From the NCBI RefSeq assembly GCF_946479755.1, contig NZ_CAMLHC010000003.1:62001-126000 (forward strand): 64,000 nucleotides of DNA, written 5' to 3'. Every line of letters starts with the position of its first letter. Position 1 is the stretch's first letter. This DNA comes from an uncultured Chitinophaga sp. (lineage in GTDB: Bacteria > Bacteroidota > Bacteroidia > Chitinophagales > Chitinophagaceae). This document shows positions 17,781 to 26,869 of this stretch, one piece after another. Under the pieces are notes generated by a model. That model did not search any database, was not told the DNA's origin, and saw only the letters and a program-made list of their open reading frames with translations. Made by a program: the position numbers and the translations under genes.

Positions 17781-18779
17781 ATGGCCATTTTCCACACTTT
17801 GTACCAGGAGCTGATTTCTTTCCTGGGTATCGGAAACCTCCTTGAACTGTACCGTACCGGCAATTATTCCTCGTTGCTTACGTTTAACGGTATCCTTTGG
17901 GTGATCTCACCGGTGATCCCGTTGCTGCTGCTGATAGAAGTCGCCCGTGCATTGATTTACAAGCGTTTTAAGATAGAAGACTACAAAATTCCTTTTCTGA
18001 TCTTTGTGCTTAATCGATTTATCTCCCGTTTTATCTCCATCGCTGCTATTGCTTTTTGCATCGGGGTGTTTGAGAAAATAGCGCCTTTTCAGACCACGTT
18101 TACCTGGTATTGGTTTATCTACGGTTATATAGTATGGGAGTTTGCTCATTTCATCTATCATTACCTGGGGCATAAGGTCCGTATTTTCTGGTGTCTGCAT
18201 TCCACGCACCATGCGCCGGTGGCGATGAACCTGTCGGTCACCTATGCGCACTTTTTCCTGGAGGCACCGTATGCGGACGTGATCCGTACTTCTATCTGTA
18301 TACTGGCCGGGGTGAACCCGCCGATGTTGTTCCTGATTATGTTTATAGACGGCACCTGGGGCGCCTTTATTCATGTGGGAGAGAACATTTTGCCGGACGG
18401 CAGGATGGGGTTCCTGAACCGGATCATTCTTACGCCGTCGTATCACCGGGTACATCACGCGAAGAACCCGGAATATATGGATACCAATTTCTGTAACCTG
18501 CTCAACATATGGGATAAGGTATTCGGTACTTTTCAGCCGGAGAAAAAAGAGGTGAAAATACAATATGGTATCACCCGGGAGATGAATCCGGGGAATTTGC
18601 TGGATGTGTATTTTGGTGAGCTGTACTGTCTGTGGAAAGATATCCGCAGGGCGCCGGGAATTGTCAACAAATTGTTGTACATCGTGATGCCGCCGGGATG
18701 GAGCCATACCGGCGATCATAAGACGGCGAAGGTGGTTAAAAAAGCGTACGAGGAAGAAGTAGCGGCGGCCGCAGTCTGA
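17781..18779 (+). CDS. Fatty acid hydroxylase/sterol desaturase family membrane protein
   Basis: 332 residues with several membrane segments in the first 115. The eight-histidine di-iron signature is visible: HFIYHYLGH (H123, H127, H131), HSTHH (H140, H143, H144) and YHRVHH (H222, H225, H226). It is an integral membrane oxygenase of the alkylglycerol-monooxygenase/C-5 sterol desaturase type, acting on a lipid, with substrate unknown. In Bacteroidota such enzymes can modify sphingolipids, ether lipids or hopanoids. It is monocistronic and ends in a strong bidirectional terminator. Confidence 0.88.
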   Translation: MAIFHTLYQELISFLGIGNLLELYRTGNYSSLLTFNGILWVISPVIPLLLLIEVARALIYKRFKIEDYKIPFLIFVLNRFISRFISIAAIAFCIGVFEKIAPFQTTFTWYWFIYGYIVWEFAHFIYHYLGHKVRIFWCLHSTHHAPVAMNLSVTYAHFFLEAPYADVIRTSICILAGVNPPMLFLIMFIDGTWGAFIHVGENILPDGRMGFLNRIILTPSYHRVHHAKNPEYMDTNFCNLLNIWDKVFGTFQPEKKEVKIQYGITREMNPGNLLDVYFGELYCLWKDIRRAPGIVNKLLYIVMPPGWSHTGDHKTAKVVKKAYEEEVAAAAV

Positions 18780-18785
18780 TCACAT

Positions 18786-18836
18786 CTTCTGAACAAAACA
18801 GCCCGGAGCAAAGCCCCGGGCTGTTTTGTTCAGAAG
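18786..18836. terminator. Bidirectional terminator, 21-bp perfect inverted repeat
   Basis: The arm at 18786-18806 is perfectly complementary to the arm at 18816-18836 around a 9-base loop. The GC core (CAGCCCGG/CCGGGCTG) is flanked by A-rich and T-rich runs on both sides, so the hairpin can stop transcription from both convergent genes. Confidence 0.92.
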
Positions 18837-18844
18837 CTTCCTGT

Positions 18845-19204
18845 TTAAAGGAAAAATTGTTCTGAAATGACCTTTCCGTCTTTGACCACATATACGCAGA
18901 GTTCTTCGAAGGTGCCGCGCTCTTTGCCTTTAAATTTCGTGTCCATGGTGAGCGTGAAAGCGATCGCATTACCGGCGATCAGTGGCGGCGATATTTTTAC
19001 GCCGTAGGATGCTTCTATCAGGTCCATAAACATTTCTCCTTTACGGATGATGTTTTGCAGGCCTTTGGTTTCTTTCTCAAAGCCACCCATGGCTTCCGGT
19101 TCAATGCTGACGGCGTCCTCCGCATACAGCTCTTTGTGGGCGCCTGTGTAGTCTTCCTTTTCGCAGTAAGCCGCGAGGCGTTGGGCGATTTCCTGGGTTG
19201 TCAT
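18845..19204 (-). CDS. SnoaL/NTF2-like protein
   Basis: 119 residues in the NTF2-like cone fold. The N-terminal helix IAQRLAAYCEKEDYTGAHKELYAED, the AVSIEPEAMGG turn and the three C-terminal strands (AIAFTLTMDTKFKG, GTFEELCVYVVKDGKVISEQFF) are typical of SnoaL-like proteins. It may be an enzyme or a ligand-binding protein. It is convergent with the hydroxylase gene and divergent from the KAS III gene, with 288 bases between. Confidence 0.75.
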   Translation of the reverse strand: MTTQEIAQRLAAYCEKEDYTGAHKELYAEDAVSIEPEAMGGFEKETKGLQNIIRKGEMFMDLIEASYGVKISPPLIAGNAIAFTLTMDTKFKGKERGTFEELCVYVVKDGKVISEQFFL

Positions 19205-19492
19205 ATTGATATGGTTTATAAGTGTTTGGATTTAAAGTTAACAAAAAATCGGGCCGGCTTTCCCGTACTGCGGTCAGATATTGTTCGGTCCGTATTAGTT
19301 TTTATCCGTCAAAAAAAGTACCTTCAGGTGGATATAACTGCTTTCGAAGTCTGGTTAGCCGGTAAACCGGCAGGATTTTTTCTGCACACTATATGCATTA
19401 GAAGGGTACGTGCCATCCGCCCTGCAACCGGGTGAAGTGCGTGTAGGGGTTGTGAACCTATTTACCTTTTATCAAAAATTTAAACGCAGACA

Positions 19493-20572
19493 TTGGACAA
19501 GACCAACACTATTATCAAAGGATCCGGCAGCTTTATTCCCGCAGTTGCTAAACTGAACAGGGACTTTATTCCCAACCGCTTTTATGATGCCCAGCAGGTG
19601 GCTATTGACACGCCGGGCGAAGAAATCGTCAACAAGTTCCGGCAGATCACCGGTATCGGCGAGCGCCGTTATGTGGCGAACGATCAGCATACCTCTGAAA
19701 TTGCAGCATGGGCTGCGCAAAAAGCGCTGGAAGATGCCGGCACAGACCCTGAGACCATTGATCAGCTGATCGTGGCGCATAACTTCGGGGATGTGGAACA
19801 AGGTTCTATACAATCGGGCGCCGTACCTTCCCTGGCGGCCCGTGTAAAACATATACTGGGTATCCGTAATCCCAACTGTGTGGCTTACGACATCCTCTTT
19901 GGTTGTCCGGGCTGGCTGCAGGGCGTTATACAGGCCGATGCCTTCATCCGCGCAGGCGTGGCCAAACGTTGCCTCGTTATCGGGGCGGAAGTGCTGAGCC
20001 GCGTACTGGATAGCCATGACCGTGACAGTATGATCTTCAGCGATGGCGCCGGCGCCATGGTACTGGAGGCCGCGGAGGCAACCACCGGTGGCCCTGGCAT
20101 CCTGGCTGCTGCCGCACAAACCTACGCGATACAGGAACTGAACTACATCAGCACCGGCGTCTCCAACTCCCCTGAAGACAACAGCGGTATCAAATACGTA
20201 AAAATGCAGGGACGGCGGGTGTACGAGTTTGCCCTCAAACATGTGCCGGAAGCCATCAAAGCCTGCATCGACGCTACCGGTATCCCCATCTCCCAGATAA
20301 AGAAAATATTCATCCACCAGGCTAATGAAAAGCTGGATGAAGCCATCATCAAAGCGCTGTACAAGCTGTATGACCTGACGCCGGACCTGTCCCATGTAAT
20401 GCCCATGAATATTCATGAGCTGGGCAACAGCTCCGTGGCAACCATCCCCACGCTGTTTGACATGGTCCGCAAAGGCGCACTGCCCGAACATACCCTGCAA
20501 CCCGGCGACGTGATCGTGTTTGCGTCCGTAGGCGCCGGGATGAACATCAATGCGGTCTGTTACCGGATGTAG
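19493..20572 (+). CDS. 3-oxoacyl-ACP synthase III family protein (TTG start)
   Basis: 359 residues of the KAS III thiolase fold. The catalytic triad is visible as C138 in LFGCPGW, H275 in IFIHQANEK and N312 in HELGNSS. FabH-type enzymes condense acyl-CoA with malonyl-ACP; this longer divergent type may instead act in a secondary pathway, and no partner pathway lies beside it. The start must be TTG at 19493: an in-frame TAA lies 12 bases upstream at 19481, and the first residues (TIIKGSGSFIP) are the conserved N-terminal strand of the family. Confidence 0.88.
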   Translation: MDKTNTIIKGSGSFIPAVAKLNRDFIPNRFYDAQQVAIDTPGEEIVNKFRQITGIGERRYVANDQHTSEIAAWAAQKALEDAGTDPETIDQLIVAHNFGDVEQGSIQSGAVPSLAARVKHILGIRNPNCVAYDILFGCPGWLQGVIQADAFIRAGVAKRCLVIGAEVLSRVLDSHDRDSMIFSDGAGAMVLEAAEATTGGPGILAAAAQTYAIQELNYISTGVSNSPEDNSGIKYVKMQGRRVYEFALKHVPEAIKACIDATGIPISQIKKIFIHQANEKLDEAIIKALYKLYDLTPDLSHVMPMNIHELGNSSVATIPTLFDMVRKGALPEHTLQPGDVIVFASVGAGMNINAVCYRM

Positions 20573-20665
20573 CCAGCTCATCTGATATGGTCAAAAAATA
20601 AAAAACTGCGTCTGTTTTCGGCGGGGGAATTGTTGCATTTTTGCTGCTTAACAATCTCCCACGAT

Positions 20666-21463
20666 ATGGATATCCGCTTCTTCCAGGTAGATGCCTTTAC
20701 CAATAAACCCTTCTCCGGCAACCCGGCCGGCGTATGTCTGCTGGAGACACCTCTGGCAGATGAAACCATGCTGGCCATCGCTGCTGAAAACAACCTTGCT
20801 GAAACCGCTTTCCTGCTCAAACAGGCAGACGGCTACAGCCTCCGATGGTTTACACCCAAACTGGAAATAGCGCTCTGTGGTCATGCCACCCTGGCCAGCG
20901 CACACGTGCTCTGGAGCAACGGGCTGGAACCCAAAGACGTTCCCCTGCGTTTTCATACGGTGCGCAGCGGCCTGCTGACCGCCACCGGCAAAGACCACCT
21001 GATTGAACTGGACTTCCCTGCCCGTAACTATGAAGACGTGGTATTGCCTACGGCCTTGCGCCAGCTGTTTCAGGACAACTACAGCCGGGCAGTGTATAGC
21101 CATGACCGTTATATCGTGGAGCTGCCGGTAGCCGGCGCTGTAGCGCAGTTCGTGCCCGATTTCCACCTGCTGGAGTCCTATCCGGTGGTGATCACCGCTG
21201 CGGGTGACAGCGACAGCCCGTATGATTTTGTGTCCCGCTACTTTGCCGTGCCCCTGGGCGTTAACGAAGATCCGGTGACAGGCTCTGCCCACTGCTGCCT
21301 CGCCCGCTATTGGGCAGACAAGCTGGGGAAAACGACTTTTAACGCCTACCAGGCTTCCGCCAGGGGAGGAGAACTGAAGGTAGTCCTGAAAGGCGACCGT
21401 GTGTTGCTACGCGGAGAAGCGGTGACGGTCATCTCCGGCACATTTCATGTAAACCATTTATAA
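20666..21463 (+). CDS. PhzF family isomerase
   Basis: A 265-residue PhzF/diaminopimelate-epimerase-fold protein. It opens with the family signature DIRFFQVDAFTNKPFSGNPAG, has the catalytic glutamate in NNLAETAFLL, then LCGHATLASAHVL and, in the second half, NEDPVTGSAHCCLARYW. PhzF itself isomerises a phenazine precursor; most homologues have unknown substrates. The ATG at 20666 fits the family start. It sits 10 bases before the next ATG, so the two are cotranscribed. Confidence 0.9.
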   Translation: MDIRFFQVDAFTNKPFSGNPAGVCLLETPLADETMLAIAAENNLAETAFLLKQADGYSLRWFTPKLEIALCGHATLASAHVLWSNGLEPKDVPLRFHTVRSGLLTATGKDHLIELDFPARNYEDVVLPTALRQLFQDNYSRAVYSHDRYIVELPVAGAVAQFVPDFHLLESYPVVITAAGDSDSPYDFVSRYFAVPLGVNEDPVTGSAHCCLARYWADKLGKTTFNAYQASARGGELKVVLKGDRVLLRGEAVTVISGTFHVNHL

Positions 21464-21473
21464 ATTGGAAACC

Positions 21474-22241
21474 ATGTCTGTTTTCGAACAATTCAAACAA
21501 TTACATCACCAGGATGCCCCGCTGCTGCTGAGTAATGCCTGGGACGTGGCCAGTGCCCTCGTGATGCAGGAAAAAGGAATTAAAGCCATCGCTACTTCCA
21601 GCTCCGCCATCGCGGATACGCTGGGTTATGCCGACGGGCAAAACATTTCCTTCGGGGAACTGCTGCATGTCGTCCGCCGGATGGTGGCCAGTGTGAAAGT
21701 ACCAGTGTCTGCGGATATCGAAGCCGGTTACAGCGACACCATAGAAGGTCTGCTGGCCAATATCGATCAACTGGTGGAAGCCGGCGTAGCCGGCATCAAC
21801 CTGGAAGATTCCGATCCTGCCGGTACCAGGACCTTGCTGCCTGCCGATGATTTTGTGAAAAAAATTACAGCGATCAAAAGTCACCTGGCCGCAAAAGGAC
21901 AACACCTTTTTATTAATGCCCGGACGGATACCTTCCTGCTGGACATCCCCGGTAAACTGGAAGAAACGTTCAAACGTGCACGGCTATACGCACATGCCGG
22001 TGCTGACAGTCTCTTTGTACCGTTTATCAAAGAGCCTGCGGATATACAGGCGGTGGTAACGGCCATCAAGTTGCCGGTGAACGTTCTTGCCATGAAAGGA
22101 CTGCCGGGCCTCGATGAACTGACCTCCCTGGGCGTAAAACGCATCAGTATGGGCGGAAGTATGTACTGGGCGCAGAAAAGAGCGCTGGGAGCGCGTTTGG
22201 AGCAGGTGATGACGGACGGGAACTTTGAATCTATCTTTTGA
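21474..22241 (+). CDS. Isocitrate lyase/PEP mutase superfamily protein
   Basis: 255 residues forming a PEP-mutase-like barrel. The opening LLLSNAWDVASALVMQEKG, the metal-binding SADIEAGYSD segment, GINLEDSD and FINARTDTFLL are the usual landmarks. The canonical carboxyphosphonopyruvate/isocitrate lyase KKCGH loop is not seen, so it is likely one of the many lyases of unknown substrate in this group, acting on a 2-hydroxy or oxaloacetate-like acid. It is cotranscribed with PhzF. ATG at 21474 is preferred over TTG at 21465. Confidence 0.88.
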   Translation: MSVFEQFKQLHHQDAPLLLSNAWDVASALVMQEKGIKAIATSSSAIADTLGYADGQNISFGELLHVVRRMVASVKVPVSADIEAGYSDTIEGLLANIDQLVEAGVAGINLEDSDPAGTRTLLPADDFVKKITAIKSHLAAKGQHLFINARTDTFLLDIPGKLEETFKRARLYAHAGADSLFVPFIKEPADIQAVVTAIKLPVNVLAMKGLPGLDELTSLGVKRISMGGSMYWAQKRALGARLEQVMTDGNFESIF

Positions 22242-22248
22242 ATTTAGA

Positions 22249-22372
22249 GATTTACGGATTTTTTGATTTACGGATTTCGGGATTGATAGGAAATTTGATA
22301 AAAATCAAAATTATAGTTAAGATCTTCCAGTCCCCCAATTCCGAAATTTGTAAATCAAAAAATCCGTAAATC
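22249..22372. repeat. Palindromic intergenic repeat, copy 2
   Basis: The 23-base arm at 22249-22271 is perfectly complementary to the arm at 22350-22372. Each arm holds two copies of a GATTTAC unit separated by GGATTTTTT. ATTTCG/CGAAAT extend the pairing inward. It is related to the element at 14762-14843 and, like it, lies between convergent genes. Confidence 0.88.
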
Positions 22373-22386
22373 AAAATAACCAAATA

Positions 22387-24768
22387 TCAAAATACCCCAA
22401 TCTCCAAATACTGGTGGCCGCTGTGTAACGCTTTCTCTTTCCCTTCCCACACAAACACCCCATCCAGTCCGGCGGGCAGTGTAATATCTGCGGTAATGCC
22501 GTGGGCGCCTTTTCGTACAAGCGATACCGTTATCTCTCCCATAGGATGCGGCATACGGCCTTTTACCTGTTGTAATTCCCCGGGCGCCGGAGCAATCTTC
22601 ACCCGTGCAAAGCCTGGTTTCGCCGGAACGATACCGCAGATAGTAGCAAGGAAATCATAATTGGGACTGGCGCTCCATGCGTGGCAGTCGGAGCGGGTAG
22701 GTTCCGGGTTTTCGGCAAAAGTGGTAAGTCCCATCGTCAGCATGTCGCGCCAGGGTTGTAACTGGCCATAATAATGATGGGCCATGCCTGCTTTCTTTAA
22801 TGCCTGGTTCAGGTAAAAGCGGTAATAGAAAGTAGCCTGGCTCAGTGTTGTATCTGTCATCAGGCGGCGGAGGACGGCCTGTTCCTGGCTGGCGGGAATG
22901 GCGCCCGACAGCACCGCCATGATACCGGCATGCTGACTGAAAGTTTTTTTCTCCGGTGTATTGGCCATTGCGTTGCGGGCAGGATCAAAACACTGACGGT
23001 ATACGCTTTGGGTAAGCTGTTGCGCCAGACGGCTGTAATGCTGTGCCAACGCCTGTTTACCAAAACCGGCAAACAGTGCTGACGCCTGTTGTAACGTATA
23101 TGCATATTGCAGGGTGATCACAGCGGAATGTCCGTTGGTAGCGCCATCGGGCACCCCGCCGGGGAAAGCGGTGTTCCAGTCGGTGAAGCCCCACCATTTC
23201 ATAGGTCCCAGCATCATACGGCTGCTGTCGATATGCCGTTCGTACCAGTCCAGCACGCCCTGGGCAGCCATCAGGTACTGTTGCAGGAAAACATCATCTG
23301 CCCGGTGCATCCAGTAGTCGTACAGCATAGACACCCAGTAAAGAGAAAAAGGAGGGATCACCTGGAGACGGTTGCTGGGATAGCGGCCCTGCGTAAGGCC
23401 TTCGGGCACGCGGGAGCAGTAGAAATCATGAATAGCTTTGCGCATCAGCCGGTCGTCGCCGGCCACGTAAAGGGAGATGAGTGATTGGATGCGGGTATCG
23501 CCTTCGTATTGCAGCTGCTCATAATAGGGGCAGTCGAAGTACGTTTCGCCGGCACAGAGCCTGGCAGTACGCCAGCCGGTATTCCATATGGCCGTCAGCG
23601 TGGTATCGTTACAGCTGAAAGCGGCTTTTTCTTCAAACGGATAGCCGGTACGCATACCGTAGAGGTCATCGATGCGGAGCGGCTGGTCGCCGGTGGTGAT
23701 ATCCAGCTGCAGGTAGCGGTAGGTGCGGAACCATAAGGGCCGGAAAGTGCGGTGATCACCGCCATCCGGCTCAAAGATGTCGTAGTTGCCGATCATCTCC
23801 ATACCATCCACCTGGTTGCGGTTGGCTTTCTGATGGTTGCGGAACAGCGCTTCGGCGTAAGTCATTTTAATGCTCGCCGCTTTGCCGCCGGACACGGTCA
23901 GCTGTGGGTAGGCAGACGTATTGTAGGTCTGGTCTACCAGTATGCTCACTGTCTGATGGGCGGGTATCTCAAGGGTACCTGGCCGGCCAGGCCAGCCGGC
24001 AACGGGTGTGATGCCGCTGCTCCGCCTTACGGCGCCCATGCGCTCCGGTACTTCTTCCATCAGCGGAATGCTGCGGGGCACCAGCGTCCAGCGGTTGTCA
24101 CTGTCGTAGCCGAAAGAGGCAGGGTGCGTGAGGACGCTGGCGGTCTTCCAGCCGCTGTCGTCGTAGCCGGACTGCTCCCAGCCCCAGGGATAGGCAGTGC
24201 CTTTCACCCGGTCGCCCGGGCCTACGACCATATAGCTGCGCATCCGCGCGCCGTTATCGAGGGAACAAGGGGTATAGGCCGTATCGTGATATACTTTCCA
24301 GCTATTGTTGGTGTTGACCGTTTTCTCTGCGTCACCATCTCCCTGTAACAGCCAGCCGGTTTGATTGGACACCTGCGCTACCGGCGCATGTTCGCCCATG
24401 TTCCAGACCAGGGCCGCCAGGGTGTTGTTGCCTGCCTGCAGATAGGGGGCGATGTCTACCGATTCGTAGTTCCAGTTATAGAGGTCGCCGCGTGCAGGGC
24501 CGCTGCATACGGCCTGGCCGTTCACAAAAAAGCGGTAGCGGTTATCAGCGGTCAGGTGTACGATGAACTTCGACGGTTTGGCCGCCAGGGAGACGGTTTT
24601 ACGGAAATGATAGACGCCATAGGCCCGCTGGGCGATGCCGGGACAGCTGATCCAGGAGGCCGACCAGTGGTTTTGCAGTAGTGCAGGATTGGCGGGCAGC
24701 TGGCTGTGGCCGGGTAATGTACTGACGCAGCATAGTAAGATCAGCAGAGGATATACGTGGAATTTCAT
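22387..24768 (-). CDS. GH78-like alpha-L-rhamnosidase, secreted
   Basis: 793 residues with a signal peptide. The N-terminal half has jelly-roll carbohydrate-binding modules (FIVHLTADNRYRFFVNGQAV is the bacterial rhamnosidase N-domain pattern). The second half is an alpha/alpha toroid containing DCPYYEQLQYEGDTR, which aligns with the GH78 catalytic general-acid region, and a C-terminal beta-sandwich preceded by CHAWSASPNYDF. It should release terminal rhamnose from plant or bacterial glycans in the periplasm or outside. It is not part of a visible PUL; its neighbours are unrelated. Confidence 0.87.
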   Translation of the reverse strand: MKFHVYPLLILLCCVSTLPGHSQLPANPALLQNHWSASWISCPGIAQRAYGVYHFRKTVSLAAKPSKFIVHLTADNRYRFFVNGQAVCSGPARGDLYNWNYESVDIAPYLQAGNNTLAALVWNMGEHAPVAQVSNQTGWLLQGDGDAEKTVNTNNSWKVYHDTAYTPCSLDNGARMRSYMVVGPGDRVKGTAYPWGWEQSGYDDSGWKTASVLTHPASFGYDSDNRWTLVPRSIPLMEEVPERMGAVRRSSGITPVAGWPGRPGTLEIPAHQTVSILVDQTYNTSAYPQLTVSGGKAASIKMTYAEALFRNHQKANRNQVDGMEMIGNYDIFEPDGGDHRTFRPLWFRTYRYLQLDITTGDQPLRIDDLYGMRTGYPFEEKAAFSCNDTTLTAIWNTGWRTARLCAGETYFDCPYYEQLQYEGDTRIQSLISLYVAGDDRLMRKAIHDFYCSRVPEGLTQGRYPSNRLQVIPPFSLYWVSMLYDYWMHRADDVFLQQYLMAAQGVLDWYERHIDSSRMMLGPMKWWGFTDWNTAFPGGVPDGATNGHSAVITLQYAYTLQQASALFAGFGKQALAQHYSRLAQQLTQSVYRQCFDPARNAMANTPEKKTFSQHAGIMAVLSGAIPASQEQAVLRRLMTDTTLSQATFYYRFYLNQALKKAGMAHHYYGQLQPWRDMLTMGLTTFAENPEPTRSDCHAWSASPNYDFLATICGIVPAKPGFARVKIAPAPGELQQVKGRMPHPMGEITVSLVRKGAHGITADITLPAGLDGVFVWEGKEKALHSGHQYLEIGVF

Positions 24769-24890
24769 GTTAAAGCTTTTAGTAGTAAGCAGTGCCGGTA
24801 AGTTAAGGTCTAATATTTATACCCGGAAGAAAATATGACCGGCGGACAGGACAGTACAGGATGCGCTGCAGGCGGTTGTAAATAATTCTG

Positions 24891-24898
24891 TACTTTTG
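24891..24898 (+). promoter_or_regulatory. Bacteroidota -7 promoter element
   Basis: TACTTTTG fits TAnnTTTG and lies 25 bases before the ATG at 24924. The usual -33 TTTG at 19-base spacing is not seen. Confidence 0.5.
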
Positions 24899-24923
24899 CG
24901 CCGCTTTGACCAATTTTAACAGA

Positions 24924-26810
24924 ATGCGCATTCATTCGACAAACCGTACAATTTTCCTGTTGCTGCTCACAGGCCTTTGTGGCCGGGCGGCGGCCCAGCA
25001 GCGTCCCGACACTGCCATGACCACCCACAGCCTCGAGGAGGTGATTGTACATGAAAACAGGCTGGCAGCGCCTTTAAAGGCGGCCAACCGCAATATTACC
25101 ATCATCAGCCGTAAGCAGATAGACGCTTTGGCGGTTACTTCCATCAACGAGGTGCTGGCCTTTGTGCCCGGCCTGGACGTGCGTCAGCGCGGCCCGGGAG
25201 GTGTACAGGCGGACATCGGCATCGATGGCGGTACTTTCGATCAGACGCTGGTGCTGCTGAACGGTATCAAAATTACCGATCCGCAAACCGGTCACAATAT
25301 GATGAACCTGCCCGTTGATCTCAACGATGTGGACCACATCGAAGTGCTCCGGGGCGCGGCGGCAAGGGTATACGGTATCAACGCCCTCAATGGCGCTATC
25401 AATATCATCACCCGCCAGCCAAAAGAAACGGGTGCTGTTGTCCGTGCCAACGTTGGCAGCAGCTTCAAAAAAGACGAAAAAAATAAGTTGTACAGCGGGT
25501 ACGGCATCGGCGCCACCGGCACCCTGATGACCGGCAACGCCGGTCAGTCCTTGTCGCTCAGCGCCAACAGCGGCAACGGTTACCGCTACAATACGGCGTA
25601 TGATAACTACCGGGCGTTTTACCAGGGGGCTTTCCAGCCGGCAGCCAAACACGATATCCGCGCACTGGCCGGTTTCGTGAAAAACAGCTACGGGGCCAAC
25701 GGATTTTATGCCGCTCCCGGCGACAAAGAGTCGGAAGAATCCGTGAAGACCTTTCTGGCGGCTGTCAGCGATAAAATACAGCTCACTAAAAGCTGGGAGA
25801 TGACCCCCCGGGTGAGTTACCGTTATACGGAGGACAACTACCTCTACGTTAAACAAAATAAAGCAGGGGCTAACCTGCACGACAACAATATCGTGGACGT
25901 AGAGCTGAACAACCGTTTCGAAACGGCCATCGGCTCTTTCGGCGCCGGTGCTGAAGCGCGTTATGAAGCCATCAACAGTAACAACCTGGGCATTCATGAA
26001 CGCACCAACATCGGTATCTACGGTGAGTATAAAAGTAAGGCCGACAAACGTTTCAGCTTCTCCGTCGGCGGTTACCTGAACTATAACTCCGCCTATGGCT
26101 GGCAGTTCTTCCCCGGTGCAGATGCGGGTTTTAACCTTACTTCCGATCTGAAGCTGTATGCCAATATCGGAACGGCGCAACGTTTACCAACGTATACCGA
26201 CCTGTATTATAAAAGTCCTGCTATTCTCGGGAATGCTAACCTGGGCGTAGAGAAAGCTACTTATATGGAAGCTGGTATCCGTAAGTACAGCGGTAAATTC
26301 TCTTATTCCGGCAGTGTGTTCTACCGCCAGATATCCGATTTTATCGATTATGTGAAAGACAGCCTGCCGCAGCCATGGCAGCCGCAGAATTTCCAGCGGG
26401 CAGACACTAAAGGTTTTTCATTGCAGACGGGTTATGCTACTACTTTTGCTTCCGGTGTGTTTAGCAGCTTTGCCGCCAACGCCGGTTATAACTACCTGTC
26501 GCCCTCTTTTAAGGGAGATGACAACAGCAAAAAGATTTCCCGCTACGTGATTGAAAGCCTGCGCCACCAGCTAACCGCCGGTGTACGGGCTTCGCTGTTG
26601 CAGCATTGGATGGTGTCTGCCACTGCGCGGTACAATATGCGTATCAATTATAAGGACTATACCGTGGTAGATGCCCGTATTGCTTACCAGCAGCGCCGTT
26701 TCCAGGTGTATGCAGATGCCAATAACCTGCTGGATGTGACCTATGTGGAAGCCGGTGCGGTACCCATGCCTGGCAGGTGGGTAACACTGGGAGGCAGTGT
26801 AAAATTCTAG
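24924..26810 (+). CDS. TonB-dependent outer membrane receptor
   Basis: 628 residues. A signal peptide ends in RAAAQQ. The TonB box region is SLEEVIVHENRL, then a plug domain with VLAFVPGLDVRQRG, NGIKITDP and VEVLRG-like IEVLRGAAARVYG, then a barrel ending in GGSVKF. It lacks the SusC-type N-terminal extension, so it belongs to the BtuB/siderophore-type receptors. The ligand is unknown; no cobalamin riboswitch or Fur box is recognised upstream. The ATG at 24924 is preferred to TTG at 24906 because it lies a normal distance from the -7 element. Confidence 0.92.
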   Translation: MRIHSTNRTIFLLLLTGLCGRAAAQQRPDTAMTTHSLEEVIVHENRLAAPLKAANRNITIISRKQIDALAVTSINEVLAFVPGLDVRQRGPGGVQADIGIDGGTFDQTLVLLNGIKITDPQTGHNMMNLPVDLNDVDHIEVLRGAAARVYGINALNGAINIITRQPKETGAVVRANVGSSFKKDEKNKLYSGYGIGATGTLMTGNAGQSLSLSANSGNGYRYNTAYDNYRAFYQGAFQPAAKHDIRALAGFVKNSYGANGFYAAPGDKESEESVKTFLAAVSDKIQLTKSWEMTPRVSYRYTEDNYLYVKQNKAGANLHDNNIVDVELNNRFETAIGSFGAGAEARYEAINSNNLGIHERTNIGIYGEYKSKADKRFSFSVGGYLNYNSAYGWQFFPGADAGFNLTSDLKLYANIGTAQRLPTYTDLYYKSPAILGNANLGVEKATYMEAGIRKYSGKFSYSGSVFYRQISDFIDYVKDSLPQPWQPQNFQRADTKGFSLQTGYATTFASGVFSSFAANAGYNYLSPSFKGDDNSKKISRYVIESLRHQLTAGVRASLLQHWMVSATARYNMRINYKDYTVVDARIAYQQRRFQVYADANNLLDVTYVEAGAVPMPGRWVTLGGSVKF

Positions 26811-26836
26811 CAAAAGGTGTTTTTAGAATATATCAG

Positions 26837-26869
26837 GGAGATGAACAGCTGCTGTTCATCTCCTTTTTT
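26837..26869. terminator. Rho-independent terminator
   Basis: GGAGATGAACAG/CTGTTCATCTCC forms a 12-bp perfect stem with a tight loop, followed by six T residues on the plus strand. It ends the TonB receptor gene and overlaps the stop of the convergent DUF4397 gene. Confidence 0.92.

Noticed and set aside
19472..20581. 369-codon open frame antisense to the KAS III gene
   Set aside because: It covers the KAS III gene exactly and has no recognisable family; the plus-strand protein has a full catalytic triad.
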